Source: Fibrobacter succinogenes
GTDB lineage: Bacteria; Fibrobacterota; Fibrobacteria; Fibrobacterales; Fibrobacteraceae
Assembly: GCA_902776765.1 (NCBI GenBank)
Contig: CACYRP010000024.1
Span: forward strand, 21,015 to 85,014
Reading direction: 5' to 3'
DNA: 64,000 bases
Part shown: positions 17,125-24,638 of the stretch, piece after piece
Layout of the letters: each line of letters starts with the position of its first letter
Position numbering within the stretch: position 1 is the first letter of the stretch
Translations under genes and position numbers: made by a program
Notes under the pieces: model-generated
The model's database searches: none
Told to the model about the DNA's origin: nothing
Seen by the model: only the letters and a program-made list of their open reading frames with translations

Positions 17125-17922
17125 TCAAAAAACGCAATTTTTCAAGAAATCGCGGTGCAGTTGCTTGTCGCCATACTTATCTTCGGTATTTTCTTTGAGG
17201 TCTTCGGCCGTGTAGCCGCTTGCGATTTTTTGCAAACAGACCGTGCGCGATAATTCGTCATAGCTAAAATGGATGCGGAACGTGCGGTAAGCAAGGATTC
17301 CCGTTTGGGCATTTTCGTCCAGAGTCAAACGACGGCGCGAGCTATCGAAAACGTCCTTCGAAAAATTCCCGCGAGATAGTTGCACTTGGGCAAAACTGAG
17401 CAGGTCAAATGCGCTACGTTCGGCAATCCAGCGATTTTGTGCGGCGAAGGTTTCGGCGACTTCGATGTTCCACAAATCGCCAACCTGATCTTCGACCCAG
17501 CCCGCTTTGGCATTGGGGAACGCATCTGCCATCGGGATGTACGGTTTGATATCGAGAATTGGCGTTTCGTTCAAAAGGTCCGCCTCATCTACGTATAACG
17601 TAAGTCCATCAACTTTTATCAAACGAACACAAGAAAGTCCAATCGGATTCGGGCGGTAAGGGCTGCGGCTTGCAAAAGTGCCTACGCGATCTTTGCCTTT
17701 CGGCGGCACCGGCGGGCGCGTTGTCGGTCGCCAACCAGCGTTTTCGTGAAACAGGAAAATCACCCAAATGCGTTCGAAGCCGTCGAGATCGCGAAGCGCC
17801 ATCTCAAAATTCTGCCCCGAAGAGAGCACAATTCGACCCGGATGTCCGGCAAAAAGGCGCCCCTGTCGAGGAGCGTCATACTTGTAAACAGCATCACCGA
17901 AAAATTTACCGATGGGAGTCAT
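17125..17922 (-). CDS. trmO: tRNA m6t6A37 methyltransferase TrmO
   Basis: Predicted 265 residues. The TsaA/YaeB-type domain is recognised by PIGKFFG at the N-terminus, the DLDGFERIWVIFLFHEN segment and SPYRPNPIGLSCV, the most conserved stretch of the family, followed by LLNETPILDIKPYIP. TrmO uses S-adenosylmethionine to methylate N6-threonylcarbamoyladenosine at position 37 of tRNAs reading ACY codons. The C-terminal ~90 residues form the smaller second domain, so length is normal. The start lies 3 bases after the stop of the upstream lipoprotein gene, implying a shared transcript, though no functional link is apparent. Confidence 0.9.
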   Translation of the reverse strand: MTPIGKFFGDAVYKYDAPRQGRLFAGHPGRIVLSSGQNFEMALRDLDGFERIWVIFLFHENAGWRPTTRPPVPPKGKDRVGTFASRSPYRPNPIGLSCVRLIKVDGLTLYVDEADLLNETPILDIKPYIPMADAFPNAKAGWVEDQVGDLWNIEVAETFAAQNRWIAERSAFDLLSFAQVQLSRGNFSKDVFDSSRRRLTLDENAQTGILAYRTFRIHFSYDELSRTVCLQKIASGYTAEDLKENTEDKYGDKQLHRDFLKNCVF

Positions 17923-17925
17923 TTT

Positions 17926-18993
17926 TTACAATCCGTCTTCGGTGATTTTTCCGTAGCGGATATAATCTATTTTTCCAGTAAAGAAACGATCTCCATGAAG
18001 GGATTGGTACATCGAATCATAGCCTATTCCTAAACCATACTCGATGTTAGAAACATCCGCATTATATTCCGAAGAACGTCGCATTTTTCCGTCCAAGAAA
18101 GCATTGAACGTATAGACTATTTTCCCCGTCAACACCGATTTTTTCGGGAATATTTTAATACGAACAACATGCCATTCGTTCAGCGAAACTTCACCCAAGC
18201 TAATGGATTCCCAATTTTTTTCTTTACGAACGTTCGGATCGCGCATATGGAACACCACATCCGTTCCATCCAATCGTAATTGCCATCCTGTTTTGCCGGA
18301 TCCTGGAGGTTCCGCTACAAAAATATTTGCAATATTACCTTTTTTTGTAGGCATAAAGCGAACTTCGGCAACAAAGCCCTTGCTCTTAAAAATTTCATCC
18401 AAAGGTATTATGAGTCCGTTCGAACCATCAAAAATAACACTCCCGCATTCAGCCGATACCGGATTAACAGTATCGTCGATATACGCATTATTTTTGCCAA
18501 AATAATCTCGCCCTAAATCTCGCAGTGAATTAAATTCATACGCTACATCATAGTCTTTCAAGTCGTCCGTTACTGCAGACTCGTTGCATTCGAGTTCATC
18601 AGCATTAGCCGCAACGACTTTTGCAGTAGTATATGTGGTATGATTATACCAACTTCTGGTTTCAATAGGAGCTTCGGAACTTGATGATTCAGGGAAAGAA
18701 GATCTTACAAAAGGACGAGAAGAAGAACTCTCTGTTTGGGATGAAGATGAACGGACAGAACTAGATGTTTGTCCATCTTCATGTGAGGCGTTCGTTACGG
18801 AACTGGAAGATTTTTTTTCGGTGCGGAGAACCGAATTTTCGCTGGGAACCCAGGATTCCTGAACCGATGACGAAGAAATTTCGCCTTCGCTTTTCCCCTC
18901 TAAATCAATTACGCTTGTCGGATTTTCACTGCAACCCAATACACCAAAACTCAAAATAGAAATGACTCCGGCAAGTACTCCTAACTTGTTCAT
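17926..18993 (-). CDS. Lipoprotein with Ser-rich linker and LamG-like domain
   Basis: Predicted 355 residues. Lipoprotein signal peptide with lipobox LGC near residue 21. Residues about 35-115 are a Ser-rich linker with repeated SSSS clusters, typical of Fibrobacter surface proteins. The C-terminal ~220 residues look like a concanavalin-A/LamG-type beta sandwich: GLIIPLDEIF, FVAEVRFMPT, WQLRLDGTDVVF and NEWHVVRIKI, then DGKMRRSS and GDRFFTGKIDYIRYGK, the last being the usual closing strand. Such domains bind sugars or proteins. It probably sits on the outer membrane facing out. Co-transcribed with trmO by spacing. Confidence 0.75.
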   Translation of the reverse strand: MNKLGVLAGVISILSFGVLGCSENPTSVIDLEGKSEGEISSSSVQESWVPSENSVLRTEKKSSSSVTNASHEDGQTSSSVRSSSSQTESSSSRPFVRSSFPESSSSEAPIETRSWYNHTTYTTAKVVAANADELECNESAVTDDLKDYDVAYEFNSLRDLGRDYFGKNNAYIDDTVNPVSAECGSVIFDGSNGLIIPLDEIFKSKGFVAEVRFMPTKKGNIANIFVAEPPGSGKTGWQLRLDGTDVVFHMRDPNVRKEKNWESISLGEVSLNEWHVVRIKIFPKKSVLTGKIVYTFNAFLDGKMRRSSEYNADVSNIEYGLGIGYDSMYQSLHGDRFFTGKIDYIRYGKITEDGL

Positions 18994-19174
18994 TTAAACT
19001 CCATTTTTACGGTGCTGTCAAAAATATACAAAAACGTTACAGCAAAGCAAACCATGGATGCGAAGTTTTGTACCTATAAACGGCATCAGCGAGGATGTAC
19101 TGAAGAGTTTGATTTACATAAAATTACAGGGAGAAATACAACTTAACAATCAAAATTTCGTAATTTCAAATTAT

Positions 19175-19522
19175 ATGCAAAACGATCCTATTGAAATTCA
19201 AAACCAGACGCAAACCGCATCTAACGATCAATCTATTGTGGGGCAGTTTTTTGAATCCGTAGCGGATCACGCTATAGACGAAGTCTTTGAATCCGCATTC
19301 GACAAAGTCATCAATGTCGCCAAGCCTATCGCGAATTCGGTCATCGACAATGCCGGAGCCGCCGTCGATACGGTCATGGATGTCGCAGGTTCCGCGGCAA
19401 GCGCTGCCGCTGATGTAGCCGGTTCTGCCGCGAGTGCAGCTGCTGATGCCGCGGGGGCTGCTGCAAGCGCCGCCGTCGATGTCGCCGGGTCAATCGTCGG
19501 AAGTTTGCTCGACGGGATTTAA
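19175..19522 (+). CDS. Small Ala-rich repetitive protein
   Basis: Predicted 115 residues from ATG 19175. After a Gln/Asn-rich N-terminus the C-terminal half consists of near-repeats of the form (D)VAGSAASAAAD, spaced about 11-12 residues, giving a long amphipathic or hydrophobic Ala/Gly helix. This resembles membrane-associating or glycine-zipper-like helices. No signal peptide and no clear ribosome binding site were seen; a longer frame starting at 19058 exists but is less protein-like. Function unknown; a non-coding interpretation cannot be excluded. Confidence 0.5.
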   Translation: MQNDPIEIQNQTQTASNDQSIVGQFFESVADHAIDEVFESAFDKVINVAKPIANSVIDNAGAAVDTVMDVAGSAASAAADVAGSAASAAADAAGAAASAAVDVAGSIVGSLLDGI

Positions 19523-19631
19523 GCGGCGAGAGGAAGTAAAAAAGCCAGCCCCGCATCTCTCGCCTTGCTCACTTTTGACGCCTTGGGCGTCCGTGGCTAC
19601 GGCTCGAAAATGGGTTTGCAAGCAACCCCGC

Positions 19632-19661
19632 TTCACTCGCCTTGCTCACTTTTTCTATCTT
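19632..19661 (+). promoter_or_regulatory. Candidate promoter of prfA (leaderless)
   Basis: TTCACT (19632-19637), 18-base spacer, TATCTT (19656-19661) in CTATCTTTGGGC, then ATG at 19670, 8 bases later. The segment TCGCCTTGCTCACTTTT occurs twice upstream (about 19559 and 19638). Confidence 0.4.
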
Positions 19662-19669
19662 TGGGCACG

Positions 19670-20744
19670 ATGAAAGAAAAGGCAAAAAAACTCATTGAAA
19701 AGTACGAAGAACTGGAATCGGAACTCGGAAATCCGGATGTTCTCGGTGATCAGGCTCGTTACAACAAGATTCACAAGCAATACAAGGGTATCGAAAAGGC
19801 CGTTTTGAAGGCCAAGGAATACCTGCAGATGATGGACGACCTTGACGAATACAAGGCCGCCCTCGGCGATTCCGACCCGGAAATGGTCGCGATGGCAAAG
19901 GCTGAAATTTCGGAAATCGAAAAGAAGCTCCCCGAAGTGACCGACGAACTGCAGATTTTGATGGTGCCGAAGGATCCGTGGGACTACCGTAACGCAACGC
20001 TGGAAATTCGCGGCGGAACCGGTGGCGACGAATCGGCGCTTTTTGCAGGCGACTTGTTCCGCATGTACCGCGGTTACTGCGACAAGATGGGCTGGAAGAT
20101 GACCATCCAGGACTTGAGCGAAGGCCGAAGGCACGGTGGGTGGCTACAAGGAAATCCGCGTGTTCATCGAAGGCGACAGCGTCTATGGAACGCTCAAGTT
20201 CGAAAGTGGCGTTCACCGCGTGCAGCGCGTGCCGGAAACGGAAACCCAGGGCCGTGTGCATACGTCTGCAGCAACAGTCGCAATCCTCCCGGAAGCTGAA
20301 GAAGTGGACGTGGAAATTCGCGAAGCGGACATCCACATGGACACCTACCGTTCTTCGGGTGCTGGCGGTCAGTACATCAACAAGACAGACTCCGCCGTGC
20401 GATTGACGCATATCCCGACAGGTGTGGTGGTGAGCTGCCAGACCGAACGTAGCCAGTTGCAGAACAGACTCCACGCTATGGAAATGTTGCGTTCCAAGAT
20501 TCTTGACGCGGTCATCGCGAAGAAGGAAAAGGAAGAAGCCGCAAACCGTAAAGCGCTTGTGGGTACGGGTGACCGTTCTGCCAAGATCCGCACTTACAAC
20601 TATCCACAGAACCGCGTGACGGACCACCGCATCGGCCTCACCGTTTACAACCTGGACAAGGTTGTCACAGGCGAACTTGATGAAATCATCAACGGTCTCC
20701 AGATGGCAAACGCCCAGGAAAAGCTCGGAAAGTTCAACGCATAA
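19670..20744 (+). CDS. prfA: Peptide chain release factor 1, frame interrupted by a +1 shift
   Basis: Release factor 1 ends translation at UAA and UAG. The first 151 codons (MKEKAKKL ... IQDLSE) are in one frame and the remainder ([11 protein letters not shown] ... GKFNA) is in another. The switch falls at 20120-20126, GAAGGCC, where removing one G restores [14 protein letters not shown] and a 357-residue protein of normal length. The second part has the tripeptide PET (RF1-type PxT), [12 protein letters not shown] and the catalytic GGQ in [15 protein letters not shown]. The gene is essential in bacteria, so a sequencing or assembly error is most likely; RF1 is not known for programmed shifting. 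prmC, which methylates the GGQ Gln, follows 20 bases downstream. Confidence 0.9.
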
Positions 20745-20764
20745 GGGGTCGTGAGGTAAGTCCA

Positions 20765-21769
20765 ATGCCACAACCGCAGATGACCGTTCTTGAAATTTTG
20801 AACCGCACCAAAGTCTTCTTTGAAAAGAAGGGCATTCCTGATGCACGTCTCGATGCCGAATACATCATCAGCTACGGTCTCAAGATGAAGAACCGCATGG
20901 ACTTGTACCTGAACTTCGAGAAGCCGCTCACGCCAGCGGAGCTGGACGTGCTCCGCACGATGGTTGCACGCCGTGCAACCCGTGAGCCGCTGCAGCACAT
21001 CATCGGCGATACAAGCTTCCGAGGATTCATCATCAAGTGCGACCGCCGTGCACTTATCCCGCGCCCGGAAACAGAATCGCTCGTGGATATGGCAGCAGAC
21101 TGCTTGAAGGGTATCGAAAATCCGTTCATCGTCGAAATCGGAACGGGCACGGGTGCGATTTCCATTGCTTGTGCGAAGGAAATCAAGGGCGCACGCGTTC
21201 TCGCCACTGATATTTCCGAAGAAGCTTTGGCATTGGCGCGAACAAACGCAGAAGCGAACGGCCTCGGCGACGCGAACGCTGACAAGAATGTTGCAGATCC
21301 GGGAAACGCCACGAGCGACGCAGCCACCTCGACTAGTTCGACAGGCTCACCAACCAGCTCGGCGATGCTTGCAGGCGCATTGCAGTTCGCGCAAGGCGAC
21401 TTGCTGGACGCCGTGAACGCAGACGTTATAGCGAAAGTCGCGGGTGATGCCTCTGCAAAAATCGATTGCCTTATCGCCAACCTCCCCTACATTCCGAACG
21501 GTGAAAAGGACAATCTCCAACCTGAAGTCGCGAAGTACGATCCGGCACTCGCCTTGTTCGGCGGCGCCGACGGTCTTGACCTTGTTCGCAAGCTTTTACA
21601 GCAGACCGAAGGCAAGCTCAAGCCGGGGGCATCCATTTTGCTCGAAATCGGGTCGGAACAGGGCGAAACGCTCAAAACTGAAGCCGAAAAATATCCGTGG
21701 TTGGAATTTACGGGCATTCACAAAGACTTTTGCAACAACATCAGATTCGTTAGTTATAAAGCGAAGTAA
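20765..21769 (+). CDS. prmC: Peptide chain release factor N5-glutamine methyltransferase PrmC
   Basis: Predicted 334 residues. PrmC/HemK methylates the Gln of the GGQ motif in release factors using S-adenosylmethionine, and here it directly follows prfA. Seen: an N-terminal helical domain (LDAEYIISYGLK), IPRPETESLVD, the SAM-binding loop EIGTGTGAISIA (about residues 121-132) and ATDISEEALALA. The substrate motif usually NPPY reads NLPY here. Residues about 180-200 are an Ala/Ser/Thr-rich insertion encoded by a dispersed repeat (about 21326-21360) between ANG(L) and QFAQGDLLDAV, which makes the protein about 45 residues longer than usual. Confidence 0.9.
   Translation: MPQPQMTVLEILNRTKVFFEKKGIPDARLDAEYIISYGLKMKNRMDLYLNFEKPLTPAELDVLRTMVARRATREPLQHIIGDTSFRGFIIKCDRRALIPRPETESLVDMAADCLKGIENPFIVEIGTGTGAISIACAKEIKGARVLATDISEEALALARTNAEANGLGDANADKNVADPGNATSDAATSTSSTGSPTSSAMLAGALQFAQGDLLDAVNADVIAKVAGDASAKIDCLIANLPYIPNGEKDNLQPEVAKYDPALALFGGADGLDLVRKLLQQTEGKLKPGASILLEIGSEQGETLKTEAEKYPWLEFTGIHKDFCNNIRFVSYKAK
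21326..21360. repeat. TTCGACAGGCTCACC repeat inside prmC
   Basis: CTCGACTAGTTCGACAGGCT followed by CACCAACCAGC lies in frame in prmC; a near-identical TTCGACAAGCTCACCGACC lies in the DEAD-box gene at 59889-59907. TTCGACAGGCTCA is a widespread short repeat. Confidence 0.65.
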
Positions 21770-21775
21770 ATTGTG

Positions 21776-21858
21776 ACTGGATGCTTCGGGGCATTGTCCC
21801 TCAGCATGACGATGTACGGAAGATGATCCCTAGATCCTTCGCTGCGCTCAGAATGACG
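21776..21858. repeat. Two dispersed hairpin repeats after prmC
   Basis: ACTGGATGCTTCGGGGCATT ... CAGCATGACGATG, then TAGATCCTTCGCTGCGCTC and AGAATGACGATG. Both belong to the GGATC...ATGACG family and may act as the transcription end of the prfA-prmC unit. Confidence 0.65.
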
Positions 21859-21873
21859 ATGTGCGAAAAACTA

Positions 21874-22110
21874 TTAATACCCAGCACAGCCGAGAGCGGA
21901 GAGGACGAATGTTTCGCTTTCGCCCATACGGTAGAACGGGATCAAGTCATCGTCATCTATTACGGAATCGTCGTTGCCGTTCAATTGCATCAGTTCCCCA
22001 ATGCGGCGTTTGAAAATGGAAAAGCCGGAATCTCGCGAAGGTATATCCCAAAGGGACTGTTCTGGAATTTCGACTACATGCTTATTGACCTTAACTGATT
22101 TGCGATTCAT
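21874..22110 (-). CDS. Small acidic protein, hypothetical
   Basis: Predicted 78 residues. AAAAAGGTGAAAAATG gives a plausible ribosome binding site and start at 22110. The protein is hydrophilic with no signal peptide: a basic start (MNRKSVKVNKHVVEI), a middle FSIFKRRIGELMQL and an acidic stretch (DDSVIDDDDLIPF), ending CAGY. I recognise no family. It has its own AT-rich upstream region (22111-22266). The composition is protein-like and distinct from shadow frames. Confidence 0.55.
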   Translation of the reverse strand: MNRKSVKVNKHVVEIPEQSLWDIPSRDSGFSIFKRRIGELMQLNGNDDSVIDDDDLIPFYRMGESETFVLSALGCAGY

Positions 22111-22266
22111 TTTTCACCTTTTTATAATTAGTGTTATTACGTGCACTAATATAGAATCGCTAAATGTCAGAACATGACATTTTGAGCAGTAGTTGAAAAA
22201 AAATTTTAAAAAGATTCACTTCATCTGCACAAAGAACCCTATCTGGCGCTCCAAGGCGACAATAAT

Positions 22267-22692
22267 TTATTCCACTACGGTAGCTTCGACCTGCGCGTGG
22301 CCAGCCTTATCCAAACCGAGAACTTTCCCCGCAGCTTCGCTCAAATCCAACACACGCTTTTTTGCATAAGGTCCACGGTCATTGACACGCACAACAACAG
22401 AAGCGCCCGTCTTTATGCGAGTCACCTTTAACTTTGTCCCGAACGGGAGCGAACGATGCGCGCATGTAAAATCATCTCGGTCAAAGATTTCACCGCTTGC
22501 AGTTTTCTTTCCATCAAAACCCTTGCCATAATAACTGGCATCACCCGAAAAAGTGTAACCGATTTCAGCCTTTTTCTGAACACGAGACGATTTTGTCACG
22601 CGAACATAGCCCTTGCGGTGAGAGGCGCCACTGCACCCCGAAAAAGAGAACAGCAGAAACAAAAGAACTACAAGAAAACCGCGAGAAACCAT
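22267..22692 (-). CDS. rlpA: RlpA-like septal-ring lytic transglycosylase lipoprotein
   Basis: Predicted 141 residues. Lipoprotein signal (FSFSGC, Cys20) followed by a double-psi beta-barrel: GDASYYGKGFDGKKTASGE, FTCAHRSLPFGTKLKV, and VVRVNDRGPYAKKRVLDLS with the catalytic Asp in NDRGP. RlpA cleaves naked glycan strands of peptidoglycan, mainly at septa. No C-terminal SPOR domain is present, so this is the short form. Its start follows the stop of the TPR lipoprotein gene by 3 bases, so both are likely expressed together as an envelope unit. Confidence 0.9.
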   Translation of the reverse strand: MVSRGFLVVLLFLLFSFSGCSGASHRKGYVRVTKSSRVQKKAEIGYTFSGDASYYGKGFDGKKTASGEIFDRDDFTCAHRSLPFGTKLKVTRIKTGASVVVRVNDRGPYAKKRVLDLSEAAGKVLGLDKAGHAQVEATVVE

Positions 22693-22695
22693 AGC

Positions 22696-24612
22696 CTACT
22701 CAAAATCGTACATGCTGTTATACGTATTCTCGAGGATTTCGTCTTCTTTGTTAATGATTTCAGCCTTCTTTTCTTCGGGCTTGGCATTCAATTCTTCGTA
22801 ATATCTAGCTGAATTATATTCCAAATTCTCGATAGTTTTAGCAGTACGTTTGCGCAACTTAGCCAAGTCATCGTCCGTTGTGGTAAGGCGCGTATTCAGC
22901 ACATAAGCGGCACGTTGCCCCCAAGCGGTCTGACCATGGTGATCACGAAGTTGTCGATAAATGGCAACAGCGCTGTCCAACCGTTCCGAAGTCATCTGGA
23001 AATAAATGGCCTTCATGTAAAGAGCCTGCACACCGGACTGAGTCTGCGGATATTCCTTATAGACATTATCAAAAGCATTAAACGCAGTGGCATAAGCGGA
23101 ATCCACCAAATCCATCTTGCTCACCGGCATTTCTGATGCCACAGTCCACAGGCTTTCGGCCACCATGTAACGGTCGCGAGCTTCATCTTCACGCGTTTTC
23201 ATCGTCACGCGCATGCCAATATTTGCCTGAGCTTGCTTGGCATATTCGGTGTTCGGGTACTTCTCGATAATTTCCTTGTACAGTTCTTCGGCGGTATCCG
23301 GGTCGTGCAAGAACTCGTCATAGATAAAAGCTCTAGCATATGAAGCTCGCATCACGCTAGCCGTATCTTCCGACTTTTCAATAACGTTCGTAAGCCTTGC
23401 AAGTGCACTATCCGCTTCGGAAAGTTTAAGCAAGAAGAGTTCCGCAATCATAAATTCATTCGCAAAGAACGCCTTCATATTGGGGATCGAATCCTTACTT
23501 TGGAGAATTTCTTCGTTGCGGTCGCGCATCGAAACAAGGCGCCTCAAAGCAGTACGACGTTCACGGGACTTTTTACCATATTCGCTAATGGACCTTGCAA
23601 TATAGCTGCTGTCGTAATAAGACATGGCAAGCTCGTAATTCAACGTCTTGGTCTGCTCGTAATCGCCCATATTGAAGTAACTACGAGAAGACTGTTCCGT
23701 CTTCGCATACTCCGTATTGACCTTATTGAAAATCACATAGGCATCCGCTTTTTTACCAGCCCAAAGCGTTGTTTCACCGATACGGACCAAATAAAAGGAA
23801 CGCTGATTTTCATAAGCTTCGTTCTTGTAAAGTTGCTTGTATTCATCGGCGGCCTTGAGGTATTCCTTGTTGTTCACAAGGCATTCTGCCGACTGTTCGC
23901 TCGCCGTCTGGCGTTCGCGATCGTTCAAGTTCGCGATTTCCTTGGCGTTATAATGGTGGTGCGCCTTTTCCCAATTTTCCATCTTGAAGTAAAGCCCCGC
24001 CAAACGGAAATGCGCCTTGCCCTTCATGTAAGGGGTTCCGCTCGTATCGGCAAGCACGGCTTCCAAGGCGGCAATAGCTTGCTCCGGAGCTTCGGATTTT
24101 TCATCCAAAAGCGAGAGGAGGTTCAAGCCCTGGAAATAATACGGGTGATTTTTATCGGCCACTACGGGTTCTAGCGCAAAGCGGCTGATATTGAATTCCT
24201 GGTTGCGATAAAGGCAATAAGCTCGCTGGTATTCCACAGCCCGCATGGAATCGTTATCGGCAAAATAGCGTTCGTACTCGTCGTACTTGGTAATAGCCTT
24301 GGGCCAATCGGCTTTATGCCTGTAGGATTCCGCAATGAGGAACACTGCCTCGGCAGTACGCTTCTTGTTTTTGGGGAAGCGCTCCAGCACACGGGAACCT
24401 TTTTCGATGATTTTTTCGTATTTCTGAGATTCTTCGCTACCCGGATAAGACTGAAGTTCGTCGGGGACGCTGTCCAGACGGGCGGTGCGGAGTTCCGTTG
24501 CTTCATCGTAGAGCCGTTCTGCATTGAACATGTGATTCAAGTAGGCGCAGCAAGTGCAACCATCCAACAACGCAGCGAAAAAAACTAGAGCTAAAAATCG
24601 AGCACGGAACAT
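22696..24612 (-). CDS. TPR-repeat lipoprotein
   Basis: Predicted 638 residues from ATG 24612; the lipobox LLDGC gives a lipidated Cys near residue 18. The rest is a continuous array of tetratricopeptide-type helices from about residue 50 to 600 (for example AEAVFLIAESYRHKADWPKA, YYFQGLNLLSLL, AEELYKEIIEKYPNTEYAKQ), with a charged C-terminus. The N-terminal part resembles BamD/YbgF-style periplasmic scaffolds but the protein is far longer. It likely organises an outer-membrane protein complex; the neighbour RlpA suggests cell-wall work. The frame extends to 24672 but would overlap the preceding gene and lose the signal peptide. Confidence 0.75.
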   Translation of the reverse strand: MFRARFLALVFFAALLDGCTCCAYLNHMFNAERLYDEATELRTARLDSVPDELQSYPGSEESQKYEKIIEKGSRVLERFPKNKKRTAEAVFLIAESYRHKADWPKAITKYDEYERYFADNDSMRAVEYQRAYCLYRNQEFNISRFALEPVVADKNHPYYFQGLNLLSLLDEKSEAPEQAIAALEAVLADTSGTPYMKGKAHFRLAGLYFKMENWEKAHHHYNAKEIANLNDRERQTASEQSAECLVNNKEYLKAADEYKQLYKNEAYENQRSFYLVRIGETTLWAGKKADAYVIFNKVNTEYAKTEQSSRSYFNMGDYEQTKTLNYELAMSYYDSSYIARSISEYGKKSRERRTALRRLVSMRDRNEEILQSKDSIPNMKAFFANEFMIAELFLLKLSEADSALARLTNVIEKSEDTASVMRASYARAFIYDEFLHDPDTAEELYKEIIEKYPNTEYAKQAQANIGMRVTMKTREDEARDRYMVAESLWTVASEMPVSKMDLVDSAYATAFNAFDNVYKEYPQTQSGVQALYMKAIYFQMTSERLDSAVAIYRQLRDHHGQTAWGQRAAYVLNTRLTTTDDDLAKLRKRTAKTIENLEYNSARYYEELNAKPEEKKAEIINKEDEILENTYNSMYDFE

Positions 24613-24638
24613 ATAGCTACAAAATAGATAATTGCGAG

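Noticed and set aside
20118..20299. Programmed frameshift in prfA like that of prfB
   Set aside because: Tripeptide PET marks this as RF1, no in-frame UGA or CUUUGA-type slip site is present, and a one-base excess in GAAGGCC explains the break.
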